Source of the DNA: Moniliella sp. 'wahieum'
Lineage: Eukaryota; Basidiomycota; Moniliellomycetes; Moniliellales; Moniliellaceae
Length of the DNA: 64,000 nt
Direction: 5' to 3'
Assembly: GCA_003971905.1 (NCBI GenBank)
Contig: RSEE01000126.1
Location: forward strand, 62,001-126,000
A program made the position numbers and the translations under genes. Below the pieces are notes generated by a model. That model was not told where the DNA came from, ran no database searches, and worked only from the letters and a program-made list of their open reading frames with translations. This document shows positions 12,305 through 24,495 of this stretch, piece after piece; positions within the stretch are counted from its first letter, which is position 1, and each line of letters begins with the position of its first letter.

Positions 12305-14069
12305 AGGCGGTGGGGCGATGGTGCGGATGCAGCGCATGGCGCGCAATTGGGCGCAGACAAAGGTGTTTGAAGAGCGCCTTCGCACTGCCTACGACCATCG
12401 TGGCCATATACGCCCCCGCCCTGCCTACCACCACCGCGGCCATATAATCGCTGCGGCGCCGAGTGAGCAACCAGTGGCGTAGAACAACGAGCACAGTGGT
12501 GGGGAGGATTGTATGGATGGCGAATTGTTATTGGGAGGAGTGTGTGGTGTGGGTGTAGGGAACGATTAGATTGGTGTTGGTGTTGGTAGGAGAGTGTGTG
12601 AGATTGCTATTATGACATGGTGCGTGACGCGTGACTGGGGCTAAGCGCTAACGCGTGATGAGAGAGATGCATGATGCCGATAGGGTGCTTCAGTCCATGC
12701 CACGGCCAGCTACAGGGGCGCTGTGCCTGCCCTCGGCGACACTCGGCCCCCGTGCCCAGGGGACACACACTGGGCTACTGCTGCCCTACCAGTGGCAGCA
12801 CCTGCGCCGCAGATATCTCGTCTCAGACCCTTCAAGCTTCAGCACGCACCAGACGGCAGGACGGCTCGGCGGTACATTGACCAACTAAGCGTGAGCGCCA
12901 GTGGCTCTCTCAGTACGAAGCACCAGAGAGCAGACCAGCTCGGCAGTCCAGAGTGACTACTACGTGACCTGACAGACAAGAAAACATGCCTATTGCATTC
13001 TATTAAGATGGTCGCGGCCGAACACTGCATTAACGGAGACCGGACAGAGACTGGAAATCGACGCGGCTGAAGGAGGGCTTGCGCGACTGGACTGATGGAG
13101 TGCTGGATGAGGAGGTCGGAAGAAGAGGCGGAGCTAAGAGGAGAGGAGGCTGCCTGTACTGGATCAATTGACTGGGAAACGGGCAGAAGTTGGATAGGAT
13201 AGTCCGGAAGGGACGAGAGAGTGGACAAAAGGGATGACGAGAATGGAAGGTGAGGGAAAGGATCCCCCATCAACCAGTGGTACAGGCTAGATCAAAAGGG
13301 AAACAGATACAAGAGGGGGTGCAGAAAGGAAGACACATCACAAGGGGTGTTGGTCGCCGCAGGCGCAACCATGTAAGGAGAAGGAAACGTGGACAGACGC
13401 GACAGCTGTCGTAAGGATACCGGGAGCTCGACGGCCTCATTTTAGCCACAGCCGACTTGGACTTGGGCGGTCGCGCGGGTTCATGGCTCTTCGGGCCACG
13501 GTGCCTAATTTAGCCAACCATCATCACACTTGGTTGGATTGCGGAGCACGCTTTACTGGGCATGTGCGGAGCAGGCGGGCCTTAGCTTGGATCGGACCAT
13601 CTCGGGTCCACCGCAGCCCGTAACAAGGGGGGGACGGTTATTGTCGCAAGGATACGTTCTCGGAGTGGTGGCCACTCTGGTTCGACCGACCATGATGGAA
13701 CTTGGTGTGGTTTGTGAGCGAACTCTATAGTTGAGCTTCCATGTGTAGAGCAGACGGGCCTCAGCATGGACTACGCCAGATCAGATCGGATCAGATGCGC
13801 CCCGTGATACATGGAGGGCGAACGTGGAAACGACGAGAATGTGATGAAGGCGAGCTGCGCGAGCTGTGTGGCAGCCGAGCAGGAACGGCAAAAAGACGGA
13901 TATCATGGAGGGGGAAAACTTGGAAGTAGATAGTGGGAAAGTATCTACTAAAGAATCAGCGTTCTTATAGCTGTAATACGGACGATTCCAAAAACAGATG
14001 CGTCACCGTGCTCACCCAAATCCGAAACACCGTCAAGAGGAGCCCAGAGCCAATTCATAAACTCTCTGC
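12305..14069. other. 1.8 kb without a supported gene
   Basis: Downstream flanks of the coiled-coil gene (+) and the RhoGEF gene (-). A short degenerate duplication is seen at 12384-12446 (CTGCCTAC...GGCCATATA twice). A loose repeat is shared between 13560-13600 and 13740-13785 (GAGCAG-CGGGCCT). A 144-codon minus-strand frame at 12839-13273 has no motif. Confidence 0.4.
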
Positions 14070-17050
14070 TCATCGATCGTACCCCGGATTTGAGGAGGAC
14101 GAACGCCGATCGCTGATCAGCACGGGAGGAAACGGGGGCTCTGTCCAGGCGTCTCTCTGCTTTCCCGCCCGCATCACCCGCACCGCCTGCCCTGAGACGA
14201 GGGAGAAATTGTGCCCTCTGATGAACTGCTCCAACTTTCCATGGACACTGCGGATCTCAATGAAGCGCGGACTGATCCCGATCACGTACTCGCCCTGCTG
14301 CACCACGCTCACGGGCTTACATTCCCACAGGAATGTTTTTTGCAGGCTGTCGGGCAAGACGGGCAAAGGCATGGGGGGCGCATTCGACGTAAATGCCACA
14401 GTCACGATAAGCAAGGAGAGAATAATGTTGCGCTCCGGATTGGACCCGGGGTAGGATGGCATGCAAAGCATCCCGAACACCTTACTTTTTTTCCAACTCC
14501 TTGCGCGCTTCCCTCATGTCGGGCGTTCCCTGGTTCATGATGGTTTCATGCAAGGAGGCTGGAGTAGCCCCAACATCGCCCGTTCTTCCCATGGAATGGT
14601 CGCACCCTTTGCCCCTGCCCCTGCCCCAGCCGCCAGCCCAGTCAGAAGACGAAACGCTAAAGTTGGGAAGACCGATGGGCGGCTTGGTCTGGTCCACGTC
14701 AATCATATCCACTCCAGCGTCATGGACGATGGCCACCCCAGTGTCGTACAATGAGATGCGGAAAGAGCCGGTGCGTTTGGCGGTCCCGAAGGATTTTGCC
14801 TCTTCAAAAATCGCGTCACAACAGGAAATCATATTATGTGCGGCTGTGTCGTCCGACGGGTGCGTACCAACCCATTTATCTTCTCCATCCGCGGGCCCCT
14901 TCACGAATGCGAGTCGCAGTTGACGGAAGCTCCGTTTTCCCTTTTGCTGCCAAACCAAGGTCGGCGTATGATTCACCATGCCAACAGTCATCTGTGCAAC
15001 CTGTTTCTTTCGTCTCCAGTTTATCTGCACCACCTCAACCCCCTCTTCGAATGGAGACACGCTTGAGGGTACAAGGGAGGCAATGGCATGGGCGTGCAGG
15101 TTGCCGTCCGACTGGAGGAGAAGTGTACCTTGATAAGCGCCCTCCACTCGCGCCGGAGTAAACAAGGCCATGTCTTCCACTTTTGTTGCCACATGGAGAA
15201 CTTGACTCATCTGCCCATTCGCACGTTCCCCAACCCACACCCCATGCGCGCAGCCACCGCCAAGAACTCGCGATCGTCGTGGGAGCGAAACACAAAATGG
15301 CCTTGACCAAATCACCAGACAAGTGCATACCGCTAGTTGAGATTAGGGGCGGAGCTACGTCTTGGCCTGCACAGGAAGCAATAAACGGTTGCTTGGACAG
15401 GAGGTTGAGACACATTGGCCCACCCATGGCGCTGAAAGTGTCCTGCCGGCGGTTCATGGGTGATGCCTTAGCTTAGTATACAGGTGTTTCCGAAGTTCAG
15501 GGTGAGAAATGTACAGCGTTAACAGGCCATGTGCGGCATGGCCCACGGAAAAGGGGTACCATTCCCTCCCCTCGTGTGTCTCGGCCGGGTCAGTGAATAA
15601 GCCCAACTCGAGACCACCTCGAGAGGGATGGGCTTTGCGCTGTGCGTCAGTCTCTTTTTGCAACAGTCATTCCGACGACAAATGTGCAGAGGGGAAGACG
15701 AAGTACTAGACGTACACGTTCGAACAGACGGGATCCCTTGGTTGTGCCGCAGGTTTCAAGGCCACGATCATAGGGTGGAAAGGATGTTCAGTGGTAAAAG
15801 TCACGGTTCGCCTAGCCCGGCAAGCCCGTCTCATAGAAAAACGTTTTGGGAGAAACCTGAACATCCTCGAGTATGAGCATGTACGAGTGAGTCACGACCA
15901 AACGTAGCTCCATCGCACCGGGGAAAGATTCGACGGGGTAATCGGCCACCACCCTTGCATCCGGTTGGTCCAATCCCACACTTTGCATAGTCATTGCGTC
16001 GCCAAGGGACGCGGTGCCCTTCCACAGGAGATTATGGTGCAAAAGGAACGCGTCGGCCCTGGCAATTTCCAAGAAGGGCAGCAAATCTTTGTCAATCCGG
16101 TCCGTTAGTTGCTCGATGATCTGTCGAGCGCGGTCCAATTGCACTGCCTCGCTCTGAGCATCCTCTCTCGACAAGTCGCGGGCATCGTTCCTGATTAACT
16201 TGTCGAGCAAGCGGCTGTACAGGCGCAAGAAAGAGATGCCTTTATCCATCATTAATTTGAGATCTCGCCTGTCATTTCCTCGCACATTGCGCAACATGAC
16301 TTGTGTGAAGTATGCAAACGGCGGGTTGCGCACACTTTCAAGGTGTAGCATCACCTTTGCCATTGGGAACCCCCTCATATAGCGCAGCACCGCCCTCTCC
16401 AGTAACCCATCTTCCACATACTCCAGCACCAGATCGCCTAGCCGCGACACGTAGCCAAGCTTCCCCGATGCCAGCACGCGTTGTCGCAGTTTGGCCAAAA
16501 AGAGTTCGGCGACCTCCAATAAGTCGTCTACCGAGGCTATGAGGTCTCTACACCACTTCGTTCGTAGTGCTGATTGGCCTGGTTGGTTGGAAGTCGATCC
16601 GCTTTGCACAGGTGCAAGCGGAGGGGCTGGATGATTGAGGAAGGAACCCTTCTTCCACCGCAGGAAGCAATACGGTGCGTAGCAGTCGGAAATCCGCCAC
16701 GAGCGAGGTATGATACGTGCAGAACGCGTACAAAGTATTTTGCCTTTGAACCTCTAGATCCCTGGACCGCGTGGGCAGCGCCAACGGGGCATTTGAGGAC
16801 ACTCCCTCCCATGCCGGTATGCAACAGTTGCCTACAATGTTGTAGTGCAAGATGGCCTCCAAGGTGTCGTCCAGTCGCTCGTTTACCGGCCGACCATCAA
16901 TGGCGAACATGGTCGCCGTATCGGGGAGTGTAGGGGTGGAAGGAATCAGGTGTTGGATCGCATGCTCCTGGTGCTGCAGTTGTTCCCGAGGGGGTAGTGT
17001 CGTCTCAACTGTTAGGGCGGAGTGGGAAAGCGCAGGGGGGAGTTGTCCAT
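14070..17050 (-). CDS. Rho guanine-nucleotide exchange factor, DH-PH-CNH type (Rom2/Tus1-like)
   Basis: RhoGEFs of this architecture load GTP on Rho1 at the plasma membrane in cell-wall integrity signalling. The DH domain starts with LEVQRQNTLYAF and DFRLLRTVLLPAVEE (about 16790-16690). It continues with DLLEVAELFLAKLRQRV (about 16530) and NPPFAYFTQVML (about 16330), ending near 16040. The PH domain includes VVTHSYMLILEDV (about 15890). The CNH (citron homology) domain begins near 15340 (GDLVKAILCF). It contains VEDMALFTPARVEG (15190), MTVGMVNHTPTLVWQQKGK (14990) and YDTGVAIVHDAGVDMIDVD (14750), and closes with QGEYVIGISPRFIEIRSVHG (about 14280-14220). The stop is taken at 14070. The start at 17050 gives MDNSPLRFPTPP; an in-frame ATG at 17227 is an alternative. 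Multiple frame changes break the frame. The 990-residue size suits the family. Confidence 0.75.
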
Positions 17051-18449
17051 TATATCGGTGAGGATAAGGGTGTGGCGAGATGGTGGCGGTGCGGGGACGG
17101 TGGCGATGGCGGTGGCGGGGGCAAGTGGTGGTGAAGGAGGGAGGGGGAGCGACTGGTTACTAGGCGATGATATAGGTTGCCAGCCGCTGCGGTAGATTCG
17201 CGCGGTTGGAGCAGCTGGATGAAGCACTGCCTTCTTAACCGTTAGCGGTTAACGCCGTCGCGTGGGGCTAATTAATTAATTGCCCGTGCACCCCCGCTGC
17301 GCCACTCGACCTACGCCACCTAGTAGGCGCCCACTGCGGTCGCAACGCAGCACCAACACGTATTGTAACCGCACCACCAGACCCGGCCAGGGTACTGACA
17401 GCGTGCCTTGCGTGTGGGGGCAGCTAGCGATCAGTGTCCAACGTGACGCGTGACTGTTGAATGGCGGCTGTCGTGCGGCTGCGGCTGCGTAGATAACCTG
17501 GTAGGCTTCCAAGAGAGCCAAAGACAGTGGCAAGTTGGGCTTCGACCGCCTAAGAACTGAAAGACCGTATCAACCCGCCGGTGTTGTAGCAGCACTACTG
17601 TACTGGCAAGCTGATTGCGTTAGGGCGGTGCAAGATGCGTCGGCGTTCCAGCCGACCCGGTCGAGAAGCGAGAAGCGAGACGCGAGAAGCGGACGGAGGA
17701 GCGCGGGTCGGCTGGAGGCCAACTGAGGCGAGCCACATATATAATGAAGACCGAGATGAAGCTCGTCTTTCAGCACAACGTGGCGGAACGCAGGCGAAGC
17801 TCCAGCACTCGGAACAGGAGCGGTATGCGGTATGCATGGCATGTCGGTAAGATGAGAAGCTGCATTGGAAGGCCAACGTGCCCATCTCGAGCAACGCAAG
17901 GACCGCACCCAACTCGACCGCTCCATCAGCGGCGTCTCCCCCCTCGGCAAATCAACCCACAAGAAAAAAGGCTTCTCGCTGCGTTCGTAACGCTTAACTC
18001 GGTCTCGTTTGTGTTCCTTCGTTTGTTTCTCGAGTCGTTTGTTCCTCGTTTGTTCCTCGTTTGGTCCTTGTTTGCACTTTGTTCGCAAAGTCAACCGCGC
18101 GACAGTGGACCTGTCGCTTTCGTTCATTTCCTCAATCCCCTCCCCTACCATCTGTGGTGCTCTACCCTTTCTACGGTCAAGTTGCATGGTTCGAATGTGT
18201 TGCGTTGCGGGTCGCCTTTCCTTTTGTTCTCCTCACCCCACCCCCATCCCCACCTTTGTAGAAGCGTATTCCTGCATGCTCCGTGCCTCCCTCCTCCTCC
18301 CTCGGCTCTCTGTCCTGGTTCTGGACTTTGTTGTTCTGCGACCCCCCGCAGGGGAAGCACCAATAGCGAATAACAGACAGACATGGCAAAGCGGAATCGG
18401 CGCAGGCTGCCGCCCCGCCCCTCTGTACAGCCCGTACAGGCATGCGTAC
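17051..18449. other. Intergenic, no supported gene
   Basis: Upstream of the RhoGEF gene and downstream of the Yip1 gene, both on the minus strand. A TATA-like CATATATAATG occurs at 17737-17747 on the plus strand, but no convincing frame follows. Runs of GTTTGTTCCTC at 18020-18070 are simple sequence. Confidence 0.4.
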
Positions 18450-19372
18450 TTACTTTTTGACCGCCATGATTTCGAACACGCTCAGCATGGCAAGCACGTG
18501 TAGAACAAGCCGAGCGGATAGGCGACCAACAACCGTTGCTCGCTCATGCCTGTAATCGAAACAAAGATGCCCGACGCACTGGATGCACACCACAAAATCG
18601 TGAGCGAGGCAAACAAGTACCCGTACCATTGACTGTACCCCCGCCCACAACCGACCGCGCCCGCGCGAGTCGCCGTCAGTACTGTGCCTTGTTGTGGATC
18701 GAAGAGAGCCGGAGGGAGAGAGGGAGAGAGGCAGAGGGAAGACGTACTCGAGCCGCAAAAAGAGCCTACAAACGCCGGAAGGCAGAGAGGCAAGATGCAG
18801 TAGCCGAGCACGGAGGAAACGCGGTACATGTCAATTCCATCTTCCAGCATCATGTTGAGCAGGAGGTAGATGGAGATGTCGCGAGCACGGCGACGCCGTA
18901 GATGTAGCCAAACTGGGACTTGCCCGCCAAGAGCAGCATGGTGCCAAACAGCATGCAGAAGATAAAGGGGCCGGCGAGGTCGGCATCGTCCATCATGTGG
19001 GCGTCGCGCGGGTGGGAGGAGGAGTAGGAGTGGAAGGGGGACAGGACGGTGAGGGTCTTGTCGCGGATGTGGCCGAGGTTGATGCCGAGCTCCTCGAGGA
19101 GGCCTGGCTCGTCGGGGAAGCCGCCGGTGGTGAGGGCGTCCCAGAGGGTCATCTCGCCGCCGACGCGGCCGGAGAGGCCGGCGGGCGTGGAGGATAGGCG
19201 CTGGCCATGGAGCCCTCGAGGGGGGGGTGGAGAGGGAGCGCCGGGGGCGGGCGGGGGGGCGTACGCGTCCTGCGCGTATCCGCCGCTGTAGAACTGGAGG
19301 CGGGCGCGGCGCGCGCGTAGGGATCGTACCCGCCGCCGCGTAGGGCGTGGAGGAGTCGAAGAGCGCAGACAT
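18450..19372 (-). CDS. YIP1: Yip1/YIPF5-family Golgi-ER membrane protein
   Basis: Yip1 binds prenylated Rab/Ypt GTPases and works in COPII vesicle biogenesis. The ATG at 19370-19372 gives [17 protein letters not shown] Tyr/Pro-rich cytosolic segment follows. The conserved core is [20 protein letters not shown] (about 19090-19030), [20 protein letters not shown] (about 18990-18930) and [13 protein letters not shown] (about 18920), then [20 protein letters not shown] (about 18860-18800). The core ends with [20 protein letters not shown] (about 18580-18525). The C-terminus [13 protein letters not shown] ends at 18450. A 114-nt intron (18634-18747) has GTACGT, an ACTGAC branch and ACAG. Four to five hydrophobic segments are expected and seen. 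A few frame changes are needed near 18890, 18780 and 18490. Confidence 0.85.
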
Positions 19373-19540
19373 GGCGTGGCGGTGGCAGCGCAACAGCGCC
19401 GCCCAGGCGACCCAGCCGGCGAGCAGCTGGCGACGGCGCCCTGCCACGTCATGGCGGTCGTCCTCAGCGGATGGGCTGCCCAGTAGGGTTGGCCTGCGTG
19501 GGGTTACCGTCGGCATGCAACTGCGCCCCGCTAGCACCAC

Positions 19541-19627
19541 TCCTCGATGGTCCAACGGCTATGATGTGACGCTCCACTGCCCCCGCGCAGGATCCGTCAA
19601 GACCCGGGTTCGATCCCGGTCGGGGAA
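19541..19627 (+). tRNA. tRNA-Glu (anticodon CTC inferred), with intron
   Basis: The acceptor stem TCCTCGA (19541-19547) pairs with TCGGGGA (19620-19626), with A as discriminator. The D-arm ...TCCAACGGCTATGAT closely resembles fungal tRNA-Glu. The anticodon stem TGACG (19567-19571) pairs with CGTCA (19595-19599). The T-arm CCGGGTTCGATCCCGG is perfect, and a T-run (19629-19634) follows as a Pol III terminator. The anticodon loop region is 23 nt instead of 7, indicating an intron of about 16-17 nt. As written the loop reads CTCCAC, which would put CCA (Trp) at the anticodon. Adding one T gives CTCTCAC, the normal Glu-CUC loop. I prefer a one-base deletion, as elsewhere in this window. Confidence 0.8.
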
Positions 19628-19806
19628 CTTTTTTCCTGCGCCATGCAAATGCGCGGTGCCGAGCGCAGCGCGGCTGACCTAAGCACGGGGCCACCGCTGG
19701 CTGGCTGCTCGTCGGCGCCGCCTGCTGGGCCTTTGCCGCCGCCCTCGCCCTCGCCGCCGCCATCGCCACCGCCGTCGCCACCACCGGCCCCAGCCCCATC
19801 GCCCAC

Positions 19807-21680
19807 ATGTACCCCTACCGCCCGCCCCCCGCCGACGCCGACGCCACCGCCAGCCTCGCCCAGGGCATGTCCGCCGTCGCCCTCGACGACGCCTACGCCG
19901 CGCCCGCCGCTCCCCCCGCCGCCGCCTTCTACCCCCAGCCCGCCTCGCCCCGCCGCCCGCCGCTACGAGTACGACGCCGACTATGCCTCCGCCGCCGGCC
20001 CCAGCCACACCGCCGCCGCCCCGCCCCCCCCCGTCCCCGCCCCCGCCCCCGCCCCCGCCGTCCCCGCCGCCGCGCGCGCCGCAAGCCCGCCAAGCCCCTC
20101 GGCGGCGCCCCCACCCCCCCTTCAACAAGGCCTTTGTCGACGAGTACCGCACCCATGAAGGCCGACCCCGACCCCGAGGCGCAGTTTGCCTATGTCCAGT
20201 ACCTCATCGAGGCCGCCCGCCGCATTGCCGACCCAAGCGACTCGGCCAAGCAGCAGCGCAAGTACCGCGATGCGTTGCTCCAGGAAGCGCTCAAGCTCGT
20301 CAAGCGGCTCGCTACCACGGGTGCGTCGGTGAGTGACCGCCATGCCTCCCGCCCTCCTCGGCGGCCACGGCGGTGCCGTATGCCGAGGCACAATTCTTCC
20401 TTGCCAACTGCTTTGGCAACGCTCTCTTGGCTTGGCCGTCGACCACGAAAGGCATACAACCTCTACGTCCAGGCCAGCAAACAAAATCACCCCCCGGCTG
20501 CCACCTACCGCACCCCGCCGGCTTTCCGAAGTGGGCGCCGGCACGAAGCGCGACCCGGCACGCGCAGTGCAATTTTATCGCAAGCGTTCCGCCTTGGACG
20601 ACACGGCGGGCATGTACAAGTACGGCATGATCCTTCTTCATGGCTGGCTCGGCGTGCCCAAGAACCCACGCGAAGCATTGGTCTGGCTACGCCGTGCGGC
20701 CGACCAAGCGGACGAAGAGACGCCACATGCGCTGCACGAGCTGGCGCTGCTGTACGAGCGCGCTCCGGCTCCGTCCCACCCCAACGCACGCACGCCGTCG
20801 TCTTGCGCGACGAACAGTACGCCCGCGACCTCGAGTTGGCCGCGGCGCAGTTGGGCTACGCACCGGCCGCGGCGCGCTTGGGCGTCGCATACGAGTTTGG
20901 GCAACTGCCTGCCCCGTGGACCCCGTCGGAGCATTGGGTGGTACACGCGCGCAGCGCCAAGGGCCATGCCGAGGCCGAAATCGCCTTGTCGGGATGGTAC
21001 TTGACCGGTGCCGAGGGCGTGCTGGGCCAGTCGGATGCCGAGGCGTATCTCTGGGCCCGCAGGGCCGCCAGCAGCACAATCCCAAGGCTGAGTATGCGGT
21101 TGGGTACTACACCGAAGTTGGAATGGCGTCGAGGCCGATCCGGTCGAGGCGAAAAAGTGGTACATGCGCGCAGCAGGTACGTTGGATTTGGTTTTGGTTT
21201 GGTGTTAGTTTTGGTGTTGGTTTGGTGTTGGTTTGGGTGTGTGTTGGGGTCGCTCCACATCCAGCAGAGAGGGAGGGAGAAAAGAAAAAGGAAACACCCC
21301 CCACACCCCCCACACACCAACCGTACGCAACTAGCTGCTGCGACGCACCGAACGTGAGCAATACTGACTGACTGACTTTGGATCTGCTTCGGATCGATGT
21401 GACCTTGCTTGCTATGGACACGCAAGGCAACAAGGCGGCTGTGGACCGGCTGGCCGAACTCAAAAGGCAAGGTGGCGGCCAAAAGGGTCCCGACCGACGC
21501 GCAAAGATGCCGAATCCGAGTGTGTGGTTATGTGACTGGTTCGCTGCTGCGGACGACCGAGCCTCGGGTCCACCTGTCCCGCTTCCTGCTTCCTGCTTCA
21601 AGGTTCCAGCTCTAAGCTTCAAGCGTCCGGTTCAGGCTCAGGCTCAGGCTCAGGTTCAAGTTCAAGGGCTGGAGGGTTAA
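19807..21680 (+). CDS. SKT5: Sel1-repeat activator of chitin synthase III (Skt5/Chs4-like)
   Basis: Skt5/Chs4 recruits and activates chitin synthase Chs3 at the bud neck or septum. The ATG at 19807 gives MYPYRPPPADAD and a Pro/Ala-rich N-terminus. From about 20160 the frame carries the family signature AQFAYVQYLIEAARRI and KYRDALLQEALKLVKRLA. A ladder of Sel1 repeats follows: YAEAQFFLANCFG, AVQFYRK-SALDDTAGMYKYG, NPREALVWLRRAADQADEET, ARDLELAAAQLGYAPAAARLG, GHAEAEIALSGWYLTGAEG and EAYLWARRAAS. The last repeat, EAKKWYMRAAG, is split by an intron (21177-21426; GTACGT...AAG) and resumes as NKAAVDRLAELKRQGGG. The C-terminus is a Gln/Ala/Val repeat from a GGCTCA hexamer, with the stop at 21680. 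A second intron may begin at GTGAGT near 20330, but no clean acceptor was found. Several frame changes occur. Confidence 0.85.
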
Positions 21681-21800
21681 TGCATACTGGAGACTACGGG
21701 GGTCGCTCCTCGCGCCTGCTCGGGTGGCTCTTGATGCTGGTGGAGGGGGGTGTTGTGGGCGGTTGGCTCGCGGCCGACGGGACGCTGGAGGAGCTACATC

Positions 21801-24440
21801 CTACCTGGCCTGTCGGCGCACGAGGACCCGTGCATGCAAGATGAAGTTGAAGATGAAGATGGGGATACCGAGATGGAGAGGGTCGGAGGGGCAGGGGGGG
21901 GGACGTGGACTTGTGTGCGCTACGGCTATTGCTAGTGTTACGTTCGTTAGAGCAGCAGGTACTCGTTCCATGGCCTGCCGTCGGCCTGGACACAGCAACC
22001 TACGCTGATCAATGCAATCGCTCAACCACTCCAACTTGACCAGCGGCACGGTGCCGAGGTGGGTGACGCCGAGCTTGTGCAGCTCGACGCGCGCTTGGGC
22101 GGACGAATAGGATGTCAGCACGTACAGAACGCTCGCCCGCGCCGCGCGAGGGGACGTGAGGCCCATCCAGTGCACCTTGGCTTGCAGCTCGGTAGCCATC
22201 GACGTTCCGCACTCGCGGTGGTGGTGGTGGGACCTGGGCGGGAGAGGCGGAGGCCAAGGCGGTAAGTAGGTCGGTAGCCACCGCCGCACCATGGGACAAC
22301 AACGGTTGACCCACACGAATAGTCGTTGGTCGTACGTGGCCAGGAGGTAGACTGCGCAGCGGGACAACAAGCCCGGTGGGAAGGGACGGTTGTCCGCATG
22401 GCGCGACGGGCGCGCCGGCGAGCGTACGCGGGATGGCAGGACACCGTTGTGCGACCCATTCCAGGTGCGCGGGCAGGGTGCGGATCTTGGCGCCCTTGGC
22501 CGACGGCGGCAGGGGCATCGTCGTAGCCCGCGCCGCAGCCCGTTTCGTCCACTCGCCACGTCTTTGCTTGTCGAGCCGGACTCGAGCTGGAGCTCGAGCG
22601 GGTCGGAGCAGCGGGTGCGCGCCCCGCCCGCACGGCACCGGCATCCCACTGGACGACGCAACCGCTTGTGCTGCACGGCTGCCACCTCTCGGCGGGACCC
22701 CGCCGCGATGGCGAGCCGACGTCGTTTCCGTTTCCGCGCCGTGTTCATGTCGTCATCCGGCGCAAACGAACGCAGCGCCGCGGGGGCGGTGAGGCTGCTG
22801 ACGGTGGCGGTGGCGGTGGCAGAAGTGGGTAGGATGGCCCGCTTGGGTGGGAGGTTGGTAGCGTGCTTCGGGGGGCGAAGGCGAGTCGGGTCGGGGCGTG
22901 CTTGCGTCGGTTCGCGGCAGAACGGCGGGCAAAGTACGCACGCTGTCCCTCTCCTCTCCCTCCCTCTCCCTCTCCCTCTCCCTCTCCCTCTCCCTCTCCC
23001 TCTCCCTCTCCCTCTCCCTCTCCCTCTCCCTCTCCCTCTCCCTTGCGCCCATGGTTTCGCTCTCGGGCGGGGGCGCAAAGTGCAGGACGGTGGCTGAGGG
23101 GGGCTTGGCCATCCGGGCCGCCAAGCGGCCCGGCCCCGCCCGTCCGACGTGCCGGCGCGAGGTCGAGGTGGCGGTGGCGGACGAGTGCGCTGCTCGAGTC
23201 GGACCGGGCGGGCGCGGGCGCGTGTGCGGGCGCAAGCACTGTTCCCCCCAAGGTATGGGCAACACTTTCAGTTGGCTTGAGCCTGCTCGCTCATCTCCAT
23301 TTCCGAATGAAATCGTCAGTCCCTCTCCGGGCGCGACGTCGAGACTAGGATCGGTCACATCTTGGCTCTCAAGCCACCGCGTGGAAACGTGCGTTCGTGT
23401 CCGGGTTTGCGGTCGAGCTTGCGCGGGAGCTTGTGGGGGAGGTGGAAGTGGACGGGAAGGAGCGGCAGACACAGGATCCCGCCATGCTGGTTCGGTGGGA
23501 TGCGTCGGAGGAGCAGCAGGAGCAAGAGGAGCTGGCCGGGAAGGCCGACGTCGGGGCAGGGCCGGACCGGAAGCAAGTTCCCTATCGGGCCAGGCCGAGT
23601 CTTCGGTCAAACTGGCAGTTTGGCTCGCTGCGCCCCATGCCGAACGAGGACGCGGCCGTGGCTCACGTTCCGGCATGGCGGGCGCCTCGTCGAGCGGAGG
23701 CATACTCCCCTCCCGACTCCTCTCGCTCCCATCCGACTCGCCTTCTTCCAACACGGGCAATCGTGTTCGGCGGGTTGCAGGCCCAGGCGATGGCCCAGGA
23801 GAAGGTCCGGATGAAGGCGCGCGGGCCATGTCGCGCAGCGCCGGGTGGATCGTCGGTGGGGCAGGCGTTTCACCGCTGTTGGCTAGCAAGGGGGCGGAGG
23901 CGGAGGCAGGGCATCAGGACGTTGATCTTGATCAGCATGATCCGAGGTCCGAAGCAGGCTGTCGTGCCCCAAGGAGGCGGAAGGGCGGGTGGGCGGAGGG
24001 GCGAGTAGTGTGTGCCAGGTGGGCGAGGTGGTGGTGCGGCGGGCACAACGGACGAGGCGGGCGTCGACGTGGGCCCAGTCGAACGCGATGGCCGCCGCTC
24101 GTGGTGGGCTACGCGGGGCGGCACACAGACGGAGACGGTGCTGGGCAATGCGCTGGTCGGCGGCGCGGAGTCGCTTGGCGTGCTCGGCGCCGGCGGAGGG
24201 AGCCGGGTGGGCCATTCTGCGTGGCGGCACACAACGCCGCCTGAGCACGAGTGCTTGCGGGCAGTGGTGGCGACGGTGGCGACGGTGGCGACGGTGGCGA
24301 CGGTGGAGTTCGCGCGCTCCCAGCGGGCGCGGGAAAGAGTCGGGCCGAGGGGAAACGGGCGAGAGGATGGATGTTGAATGGCTCGCGACGAATCCAGTCT
24401 TTAACAGGCCAACAGCCGCAAAAGCCCGCGCGTCACATTC
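21801..24440 (-). CDS. BRCT-domain protein with low-complexity N-terminus (limits uncertain)
   Basis: Near 22200-22040 the minus strand reads KVHWMGLTSP, then ARVELHKLGVTHLGTVPL, then VKLEWLSDCIDQRRLL. This is the second half of a BRCT domain, with the conserved Trp and the x-EWL-x-DC motif. An upstream hydrophobic stretch (AVYLLATYDQRLFVW, about 22360-22315) may be its first strand or another BRCT. The N-terminal part is Pro/Ser/Ala-rich, with plausible coding at 23889-23250 (EEGESDGSERSREGSMPPLDE). A run of Arg-Glu dipeptides comes from the hexanucleotide repeat at 22945-23044. A TATA box at 24488-24495 suggests a start near 24440. Whether this is one gene or two is unclear. BRCT proteins act in DNA-damage and replication complexes; the specific ortholog is not recognised. 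Confidence 0.4.
22945..23044. repeat. (CCCTCT)n hexanucleotide tandem repeat
   Basis: About 14-15 near-perfect CCCTCT units. A hexamer keeps all frames open, so long ORFs in several frames here are partly artefacts. On the minus strand it encodes alternating Glu/Arg. Copy number is probably unstable. Confidence 0.95.
24268..24306. repeat. 9-bp tandem repeat (GGTGGCGAC)n
   Basis: Four consecutive copies of GGTGGCGAC, in frame with itself. It lies in the presumed N-terminal region of the BRCT gene. Confidence 0.85.
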
Positions 24441-24487
24441 CATTCCGCCGGTGGTTAAAGCACCTGTCACCCATTTTCCAGAGCACG

Positions 24488-24495
24488 TATATATA
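24488..24495 (-). promoter_or_regulatory. TATA box upstream of the BRCT gene
   Basis: A TATATATA-type run read on the minus strand, about 50 bp upstream of the presumed ATG near 24440. Confidence 0.35.

Noticed and set aside
12839-13273. 144-codon minus-strand ORF
   Set aside because: No motif, no promoter and no codon-level pattern; length alone is not convincing in GC-rich DNA.
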